Source: Haplomitrium mnioides
Taxonomy: Eukaryota > Marchantiophyta > Haplomitriopsida > Calobryales
Direction: 5' to 3'
DNA: 64,000 bases
NCBI GenBank assembly: GCA_049999725.1
Contig: JBNGIS010006407.1
Span: forward strand, 23,875-87,874
The position numbers and the translations under genes are program-made. The notes beneath the pieces were generated by a model. It did no database searches and was not told the DNA's origin. It worked only from the letters and a program-made list of their open reading frames with translations. The first letter of the stretch is position 1, and every line of letters begins with the position of its first letter. Below, one piece after another: positions 34,205 through 46,419 of the stretch.

Positions 34205-34473
34205 TGTTTGAAAAAGAACTCAAAGACCAAATCCAAATGAGTAAGAACTCATAGTGAACTCTAATAGAGTTCTTCAACCAAATGCCAATAAGGCAAGCAA
34301 ATCTCAAGCAACCAAAGAGCCCAAGTGATTTGAGAGGAACTATAGAATGAGGAGTGAGGCTAAAAAGCCCTTCTATTTATACAAGAAAAGTGGGTGTCAT
34401 CCCTCTTTCTTCACTTACAAGCAAGTCACTTCTGATTTCCACCCTAAAAATGAGTCTCTACTAAAAGTGACTT
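34205..34473 (-). repeat. family-B LTR, truncated (element C, 3' side)
   Basis: It starts TGTTTGAAAAAGAACTC where the intact copies read TGTAAAAGAACTC, and it runs about two thirds of the LTR, including the TATA box (TATAAATAGA on the minus strand, 34372-34381). At about 34473 it jumps directly into the RNase H/integrase linker, so the terminal third of the LTR and the 3' internal region are deleted. Confidence 0.85.
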
Positions 34474-36092
34474 GATGCATGATACTCACTATTTTTGACT
34501 GCAAAACATGCGTTAACAAGATTAAAGAAGGCATCTCCATCTAACTTTTGTCGAAAGTCATCACTAGTTGCTTCATCAAGATGTAATATACTAACATTTG
34601 CAACCTTCAATGTATTTAGACGATGATCCGATCTTCGTGACAATGCATCAGGAATAGTATGGAACCTTCTCAGCTTGTACTCCAACTTGAAATCAAAGAG
34701 TTGTAGCTGATCTTCCTATCGATGATGATGACTTGTCATATTTTCCAAATGAATTGATTGCATCAAGAGCTTGTGATCGGTACGTATAAGTACATGCTTT
34801 CGTAAGAGATAGTGTCTCCAAACTTTGGTAGCATAAACCGTTGCCAATTGCTCTCTATCCCTTGCAAAATAATTTCTCCACTGCATTTAGCCGATGTGAC
34901 ACAAAGGCAATCGGATGAAGTCCATACTCAAACTCTTGTTGTAACACTGTTCCAATAGCAAAATTAGAGGCACCAAATTAACTATACAATATGCCAATGG
35001 ATCATACAGTTGTAGAATTAGATAAGAAGACACCACATTCTTGAGTCATTGAAATGCCTCTTGCTCTTTGGTCTCTCATTGAAACTTTGCCTCCTTGCCT
35101 AACAAATTCGTAGGCGGTGCAGCAATATGAGCATAGAAATGGATGAATCTTGGACAAAAACTTGCCAATCCATTGAAAGCTTGAACATCCTTTGCATCAT
35201 TTGGCATTGGCTACTCTATAATAGCTTTAATCTTCTCTTCCTTCAACTTTATGCTATCTGCAAACACTTCTAGATAAGTCACTTCTTGCTTCTAAAACTC
35301 ACACTTGGACTTCTTGCAATAAAACTTCCAATTGAGTAGTCTTTGCAATACTTCCTTAAGATGATCACAATGCTCAACTTCACTTTTACTAAAGATGAAT
35401 ATATCATCCAAAAACACCAACAATAACTTATCCAATAAACCATCAAAAATTCAATGCATTTGATTCATGAATATTGTCGGAGCATTAGAAAGGCAAAATG
35501 TAAGAACCTTCAAATCCACCATCTTTCTTTGGGACAAAGAATACCGAAGCTCCCCAAGGCAAAGTACTATATTGAATAAAATCCTTTTCGAGAAGATTCA
35601 TCAATGTCTTTCAAAGCTCCTCTAATTCTTGTGGTGATAACCGATATATAGGTCGATTATAAGAAGTGCTTCATAGTATCAACTCAATTAGAACAGGCAT
35701 TCCGCGATCATGTCATAGCCATTTGGCAAATCTCCCAGAAACACATCTACAAACTCCTTCAAAATATCATCTATCGTTGAGGTACGTGCACTTTTTTCTC
35801 CCTCTTTACTCAAAGTCTATAATAGGCTTGATCCAAATAGCAAAGATAAGCAACTCTTGCTCCACTGAATTAACATGCTGAAATGATTTAGGCTTCTTTA
35901 CCAACGGTATCAAAAACCACAAAAGAAATTTCTTACCTTGTAAGGTGACTTGAATCTGTCGCTTTGTCCAATCAAATTGAGCGGATCAATCTTCAAGCCA
36001 AGACAACCCTAAAATGATGTCATATTGTACATGTGTAATAACAAATTGCATAGATTCTATGTACTCTTTTCAATCCTTAGAAGGAATGGCTT

Positions 36093-36407
36093 TCAAGAGT
36101 GAAACACATAATGGTTTTGGCCATTGGCCACAGTCACAACACTCTCCTTGATAAGCCTAAATTTTTCTTTGATTATCTTAGCAAAAAACAATGACATAAA
36201 ATTTCCAGAACTTTTGCTATTCACCAACATTCTACAAGATCGCTTCTTAATCATACCATCAAGATTAAACAAAGTACCTTGAATTCTTATCGAAATTTTG
36301 ATTCCATTAGAGCTTGCAAAGTTTTGAGAACGCTGTTCGAATAATTGAGTATAAGGCCTAGCTTTTATAGGAGAAAGTAATGAGTCAAGCCTCTCCTTCA
36401 TACACAT
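36093..36407 (-). pseudogene. element C protease, catalytic triad lost
   Basis: An open frame of 104 codons ends gag and enters protease. The positions that should read D-S-G read N-S-K, so the product could not be an active aspartic protease even though the frame is open. The rest ('GNFMSLFFAKIIKEKFRLIK') matches the family-B protease at 30024-30293. Confidence 0.85.
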
Positions 36408-36710
36408 TGCTTCTTCTAATTGAGTAGACTCTCTAATAGTAACTTTTATTCTTGTACGAGGTTTTTATCCCCAAATAAAGCAATCTAGTGCCTATTCTTC
36501 TCTTATATCCGGAATTTGCATAATTGTATCTTGAAAGTGTGTAACATCGCTTCTTTCAATACCAATTTGCTTCAATTTAGCCAATCTATCTCTTGCTACT
36601 TTTGAAGGATTTACAACCCTAAATCTTGAAATCACCGCTTCTTTGGACTCACACAAAGAAACTATAGGAGCAACAAATCCACGTTGTGCTTATTCTACTT
36701 GATATCTTCA

Positions 36711-36974
36711 TCAAGTCTTAGCAACTCCTTCTAATTGACTTGCTGCAAATAGAATTTGTCGACCATCTTCTCTAATGTTTGTAGCTTCAAAATATTGCTC
36801 ACAATTGAATATAAAGTTCTTAGATGCACCACAAACCATTCTCCCATCATATGCTTTTGACGATGGAAATAGACCATAATTCTCTTCTTCTCGAAAAGTT
36901 TCTCTTTCTTTCATTCTTCCTTCCAAAAGACATGAAAGATGTTCAAGCTGTTGTTCCATTGCTTGAACCACCAT
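36711..36974 (-). pseudogene. gag: element C gag N-terminal part
   Basis: An 87-codon open frame starts 'MVVQAMEQQLEHLSCLL' and contains 'YFEATNIREDGRQILFAASQ' and 'LEGVAKT'. This corresponds to the conserved gag block around 'EQYF...LEGxAxxW' of plant gypsy elements. A stop follows where the W would be expected. Confidence 0.8.
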
Positions 36975-37016
36975 CTCTTGATTCTATATATAACTCACCA
37001 CTAAAAAAATAACCAT

Positions 37017-37029
37017 GGCTCTGATACCA
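37017..37029 (-). other. element C primer binding site, perfect initiator-Met type
   Basis: The minus strand reads TGGTATCAGAGCC, the standard plant Ty1/Ty3 primer site, starting one base inside the 5' LTR. This fixes element orientation and the LTR edge. Confidence 0.93.
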
Positions 37030-37030
37030 A

Positions 37031-37414
37031 TGTAAAAGAACTCAAGTACCAAATCAAAATGAGTAAGAACTTATAGTGAACTTTAATAGAGTTCTTCAAC
37101 CAAAAGCAACTCAAAGCCCAAGCTAAAACCAAGAGTGCAAGCAAAAGAAACCAAAGAAATCAAGTGATTCAAGAGGAACTGCAGAATGATAAGTGGGGCT
37201 AAGAAGCCCTTCTATTTATACAAGAGAAGAGGGTGTCATTCCTTTTTTCTTCACTTACAAGTCACTTCTAATTTCAACCCTAAAAGTGACTCTCTACTAA
37301 AAGTGACTTTGAAGCCAAGTAATCTTATCACAACCCTAAAAGTAACTCTCTACCACTTCCTTCACTCCTCTCTATTTTCGTATAAATAGCACAACCTTAT
37401 TCTTGTACTATTAT
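37031..37414 (-). repeat. family-B LTR shared between elements C and D
   Basis: This is nearly full-length. It begins 'tgtaaaagaactcaag' on the plus strand and ends 'cttgtactattata' without the final CA. A canonical TATA box, TATAAATAGA on the minus strand, lies at 37211-37220. Directly after it comes internal sequence of another copy ('gtaga' then 'taacttggtcaccta'), so it serves as the 5' LTR of C and abuts D. Confidence 0.88.
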
Positions 37415-38152
37415 AGTAGATAACATAACTTGGTCACCTAAAACATAAGAGCAATCACGATGATGGCTATCGGCATATTGTTTTTGTTGATTTTGAGCAA
37501 TAGTAAGATGGTTGCAAGCATCTTGCAAGGAAGAAGATAAACAAGACAAAAAAGTAGAAATACTTGGAACATTGGAAGAAGAAAGAGAAAGCAAACCATT
37601 GGAAACAAGAGGATGTTGACCTAAATTAAGAAAGAATGAAAAAAACCTAGAATTTTCTTGTTTGGAGTTGTTGTAAGTGAACTCCACAATTGGTAAGAAA
37701 CTATTCCAATCGGTATGATGAGTATTGATGAATACGTGAAGCATATCCTCCATAATGTGATTAGCGCGCTCCGTTTTCCCATCTATTTGAGGATGATAAG
37801 CAATAGACATACAGAGTTTGGTACCCAAAGGTGTGAACAACTCTCGCCAAAACTTTCCAGTGAATTGTGGATCTCTATCAGATATTAATACCTTTGGCAT
37901 GCCATGATATCGAAAGAATGTATCAAAGTAAATCTTTGCCAATTGTGGAGCATCCACTGTATCCACTATTGGTGCTAGATGAATTTGTTTGCTTAACTTA
38001 TCTACAAACCCCACAATAGCAGTAGACCCACAAGGCGTGGTTGGAAGCAAAGTGATAAGATCTAAACTTACATGTTTCCACCGAGCAGTAGGAATCAATA
38101 ATGGTTGAAGAAGACCAGTTGTTTTTGATTTGAAGCCTTGTTTTGTTGACAA
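37397..38152 (-). pseudogene. element D integrase, best-preserved family-B copy
   Basis: An open frame of 251 codons covers the integrase core: 'VSLDLITLLPTT' (first catalytic Asp), 'VLISDRDPQFTGKFW' (second), 'YHPQIDGKTERANHIMEDM' (Glu), then 'DCSYVLGDQVML'. The frame runs a few codons into the adjoining LTR, an artefact of the deletion junction. The zinc-binding HHCC part lies just upstream in another frame (38095-38391: 'HDIPISRHLG', 'CGFIRSCESCQQNK'). Confidence 0.9.
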
Positions 38153-39674
38153 CTCTCACAAGAACGAATAAAGCCACAAACATCTTGAGTTAGGTTTGGC
38201 CACCACCAAGTACGTTGAAGTAACTCTATGGTCTTGTCTACCCCAAGATGCCTAGAGATTGGAATGTCATGTACTTTTTGTAAATGGGTCATTCGAAACG
38301 CATCATCTTGTGGAATATATATTTGATAGTCTTGATAGATAATACTATCCCGAATGGAAAAAACATAATACTCATTATCTTTGACCACCAAATGTGCATT
38401 AACAAGATTTAAGAAGGCATCTCCATGTGACTTTTGTCAAAAGTTGTCACTGGTTGCTTCATCAAGATGCAATATACTAACATTTGCAACCTCCAATGTA
38501 TTTAGACGATGATCCAGTCTTCGTGACAATGCATCAAGAATAGTATGGAACCTTCCCGGCTTGCACTCAAACTTGATACCAAAGAGCTGTAGCTGATCTT
38601 CTTATCGATGATGACGACTTGTCATATTTTCCAAGTGAATTGATTGCAATAAGAGCTTGTGATCGGTGCACATAAGTACATGCTTTCTTAAATGATAGTG
38701 TCTCCAAACTTTGGTAGCATGAACCATTGTCAATTTCTCTCTATCCATTGCAAAATAATTTCTCTGTTGCATTTAGCCAGCATGACAGAAAGGCAATCAG
38801 ATGAAGTCCATCATCAAACTCTTGTTGTAACACTGCTCCAATAGCAAAATTAGAGGCATCAAAATTAGCTATACAATATGCCTTTGGATCACATGGTTGT
38901 AGAATTGGATGAGAAGACACCACATCTTTGTCGTTGAAATGCCTCTTGCTATTTGGTCGTCTATTGAAACTTTGCCTCCTTGCCTAACAGATTCGTAAGC
39001 GGTGCAACAATATGAGCATAATAATGGATGAATCTTTGATAAAAACTTGCCAATCTATTCAAAGCTCAAACATCCTTTGCATCATTTGGCATTGGCAACT
39101 CTAAAATAGCCTTAATCTTCTCTTTCTCTATCTTGATGCCATCTGAAGACACTTTATATCCTAGATAAGTTACCTCTTACGTCCAAAATTCACACTCAAA
39201 CATCTTGCAATAAAACTTCCAATTGCATAGTCTTTGCAATATTTCTTTAAGATGATCACAATGCTCAGCTTCACTTTTACTAAAGATAAGTATATCATCC
39301 AAAAGCACCAACATTGACTTATCCAATAAACCATCAAAAACTCAACGTATTTGATCCATAAATATTGTCGGAGTATTAGTAAGATCAAATGTAAGAACCT
39401 TCTATTCAAAATGCCTGTACCTTGTACGAAAAGCCATCTTTGGCACATCACTTGGCTTGATAAGAATTCGCCAATAACCACTTCAGAGATCCAACTTAGA
39501 AAAGAATTACGCACCACTCAATTGATCTAACAAATCATTAATACGAGGTAGAAGATAGGAATTTTTCACTATTTGATTGTTCAAGCCTCAATAATTTGTA
39601 CAAAGACAAAATCTAGCATCTTTCTTTGTATTATTTATAAGAAAATAGCACAAACTTATGCTTGTACTATTACA
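37415..39674 (-). mobile_element. element D: family-B deletion derivative (RT to integrase)
   Basis: On the minus strand it runs from RT (about 39640-39170) through RNase H (38923-38741) to integrase (38391-37415). Gag, protease, primer site and most of the outer LTR are missing. At about 39638 RT jumps into the last 35 bases of a family-B LTR, ending 'cttgtactattaca' at 39674. The 445-bp chromodomain region present in element B is also deleted. Confidence 0.88.
39640..39674 (-). repeat. terminal 35 bp of a family-B LTR
   Basis: 'ttatttataagaaaatagca' followed by 'caaacttatgcttgtactattaca' matches the outer end of the LTRs at 31431 and 37414. It is the only remnant of the outer LTR of element D. 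Confidence 0.8.
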
Positions 39675-41696
39675 CTGTTCATTCAATCCCCCATTTCACC
39701 CCAAATAGAAGGCTCCTCCCCTTATGGCCTCAAAGATCATTGAAATATAAAGACATAATTTGCAAGTAGATTGGCAAAAGAAGACACTCACAACATCTCA
39801 ATGGAAGATTTGGGAAGATTGAGCACAACCTCAATCAAGACAACTATCCCTATATGTGATTGGAGAAAATTTGATCAAAAAAAAGATGTGGCATTTTTGA
39901 AACTCATTCGTGAAGTCAAAATTGATAAGGAGAATTCCAAGCACAAAGTTTCACATAAACTTTATTGGGGTTTGAAGAAGCTCCATGATGTTTTTCACAA
40001 TGATTTACTTTATGGTTTGCCATCTAAATGATACATTGATCACAAGATTAAGGTTATTCAAGAAAGTACTCCACTATTCAAGACATCATATCATTTGCCT
40101 CATCATGAATTGGAAGAATAGAAATCTCAAATCATTGAATTATTGAAGAAGGGATTTATTCAGCCAAGTATCTCTCGTTATGTTGCACCAATATCATTTG
40201 TAAAAAGAAACACAGAAGTATGAGTATGCAAATGGACTACCAAGCACTCAATCAACAAATGATGAAAACAAATAACCATTATCAAGAGTGAACAATTTAT
40301 TTGATCAACTTCAAGGAGAAAACTACATTACAAAGTTGGATTTGAGAAGTGGATGTAACAAATATGAATTGGAAAGAGTGATGTGCAAAAAATAGCATTT
40401 CAAAGTCGATATAGCCATTTTGAATATCTTGTTATACATTTTGGATTAACTAATGCCTCTGCAACTTTTATAGGTCTTGTAAATGATATTTTCTAATCTT
40501 ACTTGGATAAATTTTCTATTGTCTTTTTGAATAATATTCTTATTTACAGCAACACCTTTGTATGGTATTGAAATTGCTTCTGGACTATAAGCTATATGTT
40601 TAAGATGTCAAAATATAAATTAGACAAAGAAGGGTTGACTACTTGAGTCACTATATAAGTGGAGCAGGAATACAAGTCATGGATAAGAAAGTAGAGGTCA
40701 TTTAAAAGTGAGAAGCTCATAGTGATCAAATATAACTAGGAGTATTTGTAGAGCTAACTGGGTTTTATCATCGATTTGTAAAAGTTTTTGCATAAATATA
40801 AGAGCCATTGACCAATTTGCTCAAGAAAATTCACACGTTGACATGGAGAGCTACCAAAGAATTGGCATTTCAAGCATTGAGTAAATCACCTCTTCATGCT
40901 ACTATTCTCAAATGGTATGACTCTAAACGACTGATAAAACTTTTGATTGATGCATCAAAATAAACTATAGGCGGTGTTTTGCAACAAGAATGGGAGGATA
41001 GTTTGCACTATATTGCTTTCTTTTTTAGGAAGTTGAGTGATACATAGCAAAACTACTATACCATAGGGCAAGAGGAGCTAGTGATTGTATTATCAACCAA
41101 ATATTAAAAGCACTATCTAGGAAAAAAGGAGTTTATTATTGATACTGATCATAAACCTCTAATATATCTAAAAACATTGAAAGAGCTCTCCAAAAGGCAA
41201 ATTCGATGGGTAAAGTCGCGACAACTCTCTCATGTAAAGATGGTTTATGTAGAAGAAAAATGAAAAATTACAGATGCTTTGACTTGCATGTTCAACTCAA
41301 CATCTTGCCAGAAATTGCAGTTCAACCTATTTGGTGGATAGAAACAGAAATGTTAGATGCAGTGAAAGAAGATGAAGAGATCATTGTTATGCAACAAAAG
41401 AGGTTGGTGAAAATAGCAAGAGGTTCGATTTTCTCCTAGTACAAGGTATGAATTTCTAATAATATTAAGTTTTGCTTTGACGTTTTGTATGAAGCACATG
41501 ATTTCAAAATTGGTGGACATGTTGAAACTATGAAGACATTGGAAAATCTTCAACAAGTTTACTATTGGTTTAAGATGCGTCAAAATGTGAGGACATATAT
41601 TCAAAGTTTTTGGCTTGTCAATAGAACAAATCTATAAATCTTAAATGTGGAGGTTTATTTCAACCACTCTCCATCCCTAATTGACAATCAGAACAT

Positions 41697-42239
41697 GTGA
41701 CTATGAGCATTGTCTTTGAGCTACCACATACTTCTATGGGCTATGACTTTATTGTTGTTTTTCAAGATAAACTTAGCAAAATGATTTATATTCATCCAAC
41801 TATATCAGTGACATCACCCGAGTTAGCTCGAATTTATTTAGAAGCAATCTATTCTCATCATGGTATCTCCAAAGTAATTATTTTTGACCACGACACTCAA
41901 CTCACTAGTATTTTTTGGCGTATAATATTTTGTCTCTACTATAGTAGTCATGTCTATTGCTTACCACCTTGAATATGATGATCAAATTAAACAGACGATT
42001 CGTATTTTTGAAAATATGTTGTGAGCGTTCATCTTAGAAGAACAATAAGAATGAGATCGGTTACTACCTTTAGAGGTCTCTTGCAACTCCACCAACATGC
42101 CATATTTTTCTTTTTGATGTATGGTGAGCATCCAACCACAATCTCTAATATTCAACATGCGTTATCGTTGACCTCCAAGAGTCAATCAGCTGATGATTTT
42201 CTCCATTGTCTACATCACGACATTCGACATGCCAAATAA
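41697..42239 (+). pseudogene. element E integrase core, frameshifted
   Basis: 'GYDFIVVFQDKLSKMIYIHP', 'ELARIYLEAIYSHHGISKVI' and 'IFDHDTQLTSIFW' correspond to the first two blocks of a gypsy integrase core. The third block is broken near 41960-42010. 'MYGEHPTTI' and 'DDFLHCLHHDIRHAK' follow in the next frame, the latter closely matching the fragment at 2600-3230. Confidence 0.85.
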
Positions 42240-42725
42240 AAACTCGAAGTTGCTCGCAATTGCCAAAAGTAATATGTTGATGCTCATTACTGAAAGGTGA
42301 TATTTGATGCAGGTAATCAAGTCTGGCTCTTTGCTTCCAATTCGCCTTTGCTTCATTTATGTAAGCTCAGTGTTCACTTCATTGGACCATTTTCTATCTC
42401 TGCTCATATCAACAACATGGTCTATCAATTGTTTTTACTATCTCATCTCGTTATATCTTTTTTATATGTACACAGGAACCCTCTCTACCGCTTGAACTTA
42501 TTGATAGTCGTGAAGAGTTTGAGATTGAACAACTCTTGAAGAAACGTACTCGTTGCTATAGCCATAGTAAGATTGTTGAATATTTGGCTTATTGGAAAAG
42601 CTACCCCTTTTACAAAGCCACTTGAGAACCCTTAGAGAATCTAGCTAATACATCTGCTCTAGTTCACTGTTTTGATAACTCTCTTACCTGCAACGAAGAT
42701 ATAGCCTCTTAAAAGATAGAATGAT

Positions 42726-43220
42726 TGTAACATATACAAAGTTTAATAAGCAATAACAAAAAATGAAGCAAGAGTCTAGGAAGCCATTATTAAGGTAGAG
42801 TATAAAAAAATGGTAGCTATTACGAAGAGAATGACATATAGCAAGAGGAGAGAAAGTCAAAAAATTAAATGGAAAGAGAAAGTCTACAAAGACTACTGTA
42901 GAAGAGGATAAGAACATATGGCAAACAGAAGATTAAAACAAGTAAAAGGTTCTAAGATAAAGACACGTGGCAGAAGAAGAATAAAAGTAAATGGTGGTTC
43001 AATTTAAGTGAGAGAAAATGATGGTCCGATCGAAAGAGGATATTAAAGTAACCAATGGGGTTCCTCTATCTATGTAAGCTAGTTGCTTTCTGTTTAGTAC
43101 ATAAACAAAGGAGAGCGTCTTGTTAAGTTATTTCTTACCTTATGAGTTTTGGAAGTTCCTTGTGCTAACTTGTATATGTTGTACTTGTGAAAACTTGTAT
43201 GTGTAATGTGTAGTGTTACA
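42726..43220 (+). repeat. 3' LTR of element E, 495 bp
   Basis: It begins TGTAACA and ends TGTTACA, a perfect 7-bp inverted terminus. It follows the chromodomain by about 50 bp, with a purine stretch 'taaaagatagaatga' immediately before it as a polypurine tract candidate. No second copy occurs upstream in this window. Confidence 0.75.
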
Positions 43221-43365
43221 GAACCCATTCATTACTAATTACATCAATCTCATTAGAAGTTGCAAGTTTGACACGCAGACTCTAATTCTATTAACGTAAT
43301 TGCAAATAGTATTATCTAATCATCATATGCAACTAATCACGTATTTGCGTTTCTTGATAGGTAAT

Positions 43366-43472
43366 TTTTGCATTTTATCAACATCTAAAATATTTTTGCA
43401 TTTTATCAACATCTAAAATTTGATTACTCTTATATTTCAACATCTAAAATTTGATTACTCTTATATTTCAAC
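43366..43472 (+). repeat. two overlapping short tandem duplications
   Basis: 'tttttgcattttatcaacat' followed by 'ctaaaat' occurs twice. 'catctaaaatttgattactc' followed by 'ttatatttcaa' then occurs twice, sharing the middle copy. These are simple slippage-type duplications. Confidence 0.85.
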
Positions 43473-43729
43473 CTTTATTGCTCTCATTGAAACATACAGC
43501 TCCGGCACTACTACATTAATCATTGTATTCATGCTCTCATTGGCTTAGAGCTTGCACATGTTTTCAACTTTAACCTCGTTGGTCAACACACTTGTGAACG
43601 CAATTGAAATAAGTCACTTCTCATTGGAAGAGTGCTATTAAACATCACTTTGAAAATATTCCAACAGTCACTCTTCTTAGCTGTACAATACCCTGAATCT
43701 AGAGCAAATAGAATAGTATAAAAGTTCAT

Positions 43730-43810
43730 GTAGGGTAACTAATCTCTTACTATGTTGTAGGGTAACTAATCTCTTAACGTGTTGTAGGGTAACTAATCTC
43801 TTAAAGTGTT
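43730..43810 (+). repeat. 31-bp tandem repeat, three copies
   Basis: 'tagggtaactaatctctta' occurs three times, with 'ctatgttg', 'acgtgttg' and 'aagtgttg' between the copies. Confidence 0.88.
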
Positions 43811-46402
43811 GTGATCTCTTATTATTATCATTATATGGTATTTGAAACTAAGGAAACAATCACAGCTCCTGAAAACTACAAAGACAAGAAAGTTGGGGTC
43901 TAAAAAGGGATGTGAGTGATTTTGCTAGCCAACAAAAAATATCAGCAATGATAGAAAAAGTTGGAAGCAATCATGTTCAGAATTCCTTAGTATGGAACCA
44001 GATTTCCTGTTGGGTCCATGTACAATCCCAAGTCATGGATTTGCAGAATGAAGAGTAATGTGTGGATTGGATTGGATTTGATAGCGTAGCTTCAGATCGG
44101 GGGTATTCGTTGAGTCAATCCAAGGACCGTTCATAAATGTAGATCACTTTATGACTCTGAAGAGAACAGACCAAAGCTTTCCGTAATAAGTGGTAGCAGC
44201 TCTTTTCTTGGGGAAGAAGAAGGATCCAAGACGGTTTGTCGAAAGAGTTTGCAGCAACGTACTCCAGGCTAGAAGTACTTGTTGGGTTGGGTTTGGGTGG
44301 TTTTGCTTGAAAGATCAGTCAAACTACTGTACCACCACGATACTTTTCTTGGGGGGTTCTTCAGAATTCTATCTGTTATCCAAGAAAAACTGCTTACATG
44401 TGAAGGAATTCGTCTCCTACGACGGAAACAAAGGAAGCGCAACTCCATGAACATGAGGATGTTAAAGAGTCCCAAGAGTACTACAGTATATGCGCTTCTC
44501 GCTGCCCTGCCCAAAAAAAACCTCACCCCTCGCCTGCCCTGCCATGTCAGCGTCAGAAACGGGCCTGACACATGGATGCGAAAAGAGAAGTGGGTAGTTC
44601 ACTATTTATCTTCCACTTTCTTTTCGCTCCTCCCGGAAATATTTGAACGGTACATATGTGTTCTTTCCTCTTCAGGAATGCGGACATGCTATAATTCCCA
44701 CTCCCTCATGGCTACAATTCTCGGTTTCTCACGTGCCTACGAATCGGCTCCCTCTCCTATGCTACGAATCTGCTCTGCTCTCGTTTCCATATCTGAATCC
44801 ATTCATAGGTCAACAAGTTCAACACCATCCTCGCACATTCTACGTATCCTTTTCTTTTCTTTTCGGCACTCACTCTTGACTACTCAAATGGAATGTCAAC
44901 TTATGTGTGGACAATCCGCTTTCCAGCTTGTCTAATCCGCCCATTCATCGACAGAGGTACAGACAGCTGCTGTTGTTGGTGGTTCAAATAACATGCAGCA
45001 ATCTTCACGGCAGGAAAGGGGATGGGGCTGCTGTTTCTACTCCTGAAATTTTGAATTCAAGAAGGAAGAGTTAACTACCGCTAAACGCGGTGCCTCTCTA
45101 AATTTAGAGAAAAACATCTGAACTGATGTTTATGAATGATGAGCTAATTTTGGGGGCAAATAGACTCCGGAGGTATTCCTTACGAGGCAACGGCGCCGTC
45201 GCGATTGGGCTCCTTAGTGGACTCCCCTGTAAAAGTTACCCAGAGCAATTGAGCGCTGCCAAACGTGGAGGAAGGTCTGGCGGCCGCTAAATTTGGAGGA
45301 AGCAGGGCTTCCCTTTCGTTCGTCTATGTCTCCCGTCGTTAACTCAAGTGAGAGCACTCACTCAGATTCGTTCCATAAACGGAAGTTTAAATTTAGCTGG
45401 CGTGTCCACACTTATTTACCCTGCCGTACTCTCTTCCTTGACTTTGACGATTACTACTAATTCCTTACTTAGTTACTATCTCACCTAACCCGCTCGACTT
45501 AGTGGGCGTAGTGCATAGTGTTGTAGGACGCCAAGCCCATCTCTGCTTCCTTCTCTTCCACATGCAGACTCCTTCACTTTCTAGACCCTGCCCTGCCCTA
45601 CCCTGCCCTAGCTACTGTTTGTCGTCAACTGTGGTAGCGACAGATGGTAGTTGAGTTAAAACCCTGATCAGAGATTAACTTAATATACCGGTAATCTAAA
45701 CAGAAGCTGTAAATTAGGGCCATAAAATAAAATACAGCAAAAGGAATACGGTACTCAGGGTGATACGTGTCGCCGGCAGTGGGCCCAAAGGAACTTCTGA
45801 CGGGCTTTCAGGCCATCACCTCGGATGCCATCTGCGCTAATGTCAGATCAGTCGTCAGGGCCCTTCACATGCATTCGCCGCCGATCATCTTCATCCGACG
45901 CTTCCCCCATGGCACCGACCAGTGGAACGTTCGTTGAGCCATCGTTGAGCCATCCTTGTCATGGCATGCATGGCATACCATGGCCATGGCTATAGGTGGT
46001 GGAGGGCAAATTTGTAGGTCCAGAGAACATTACACGCGATGTCGGTGGGGGATCGTGCCCGCGACATTTGGGGGACTTTTTACTGCAGAGCAGACGGACG
46101 GTGAGTCGACCGACCGACGGCTGAATAAACCGCCGAGCAGCTTTGTAAATGCTAGCGACTCGGGGTCCGCCGCGTGGAAACTTTCCCGCGCGTAGTCGAG
46201 GCCAGCCGGCTTCTGTCTGGGCGACGGAGCTCCGTTTGACGGTTAATTTGTCCGGAAAGAGAAAGACACGCGGAGACCGGCCCCAGTGCCACGCAGAAGG
46301 ACGGACGGAGACGGGCAGCGTGTTTTCCCGCCGCGCTGCTCCCTGCCTGCCCGTGAGCGGTAACGGCACATCCAGCTCGGTACTCCACAGCTTTAAGAGT
46401 GA

Positions 46403-46419
46403 CACGTGCTCTTTATAAA
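46403..46419 (+). promoter_or_regulatory. G-box plus TATA-like motif upstream of CSLC
   Basis: A palindromic CACGTG (46403-46408) is followed five bases later by TATAAA (46414-46419). The G-box is a known bZIP/bHLH binding core in plants. It lies 1.4 kb from the start codon, so it would require a long leader or belong to another transcript. This is a motif match only. Confidence 0.35.

Larger units (their letters stand above)
34474..37030 (-). mobile_element. element C: family-B deletion derivative (gag to RNase H)
   Basis: Read on the minus strand it has gag (36974-36440), protease (36407-36093), decayed RT and RNase H down to about 34480. Integrase and chromodomain are absent because of the LTR/internal junction at 34473. 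The RNase H tail has 'RFHTIPDALSRRSDHRLN'. In the protease the catalytic triad is NSK instead of DSG ('CRMLVNSKSSGNFM'). RT is missing some internal sequence relative to D. Confidence 0.88.
39675..43220 (+). mobile_element. element E: decayed Ty3/gypsy chromovirus with 3' LTR
   Basis: The plus strand shows RT at about 40030-40560 ('ELLKKGFIQPSISRYVAPI', 'HFEYLVIHFGLTNASATF'), RNase H relics (40860-41280), integrase (41690-42240), a GPF-like block ('SVHFIGPFSISAH', about 42367) and a chromodomain ('EFEIEQLLKKRTR', 'EPLENLANTSALVH', 42518-42680). Stops and frameshifts are dense. The RT catalytic motif reads FLNN where FLDD is expected. No 5' LTR was found. The left part starts directly beside the LTR remnant at 39674. 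Its sequence differs clearly from family B. Confidence 0.9.
43221..46402. other. intergenic stretch upstream of the CSLC gene
   Basis: Base composition shifts from AT-rich to balanced and then to G+C-rich after about 45.1 kb. There are small tandem repeats (43366-43472 and 43730-43810) and a 'ccctg' run at 45585-45610. Open frames of up to 218 codons (44279-44935) have no recognisable domain and no consistent splice context, so I call no gene. A paired phrase ('cgctaaacgcggtgcctctc' and 'cgctgccaaacgtggagg') occurs near 45080 and 45255. Confidence 0.5.

Noticed and set aside
44279-44935. A 218-codon open frame upstream of the CSLC gene
   Set aside because: No recognisable domain, no consistent composition and no splice or homology support. 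Likely chance.
45959-46405. A 148-codon minus-strand open frame overlapping the G-box region
   Set aside because: It lies in a G+C-rich promoter-like stretch with several overlapping open frames on both strands, as expected by chance.
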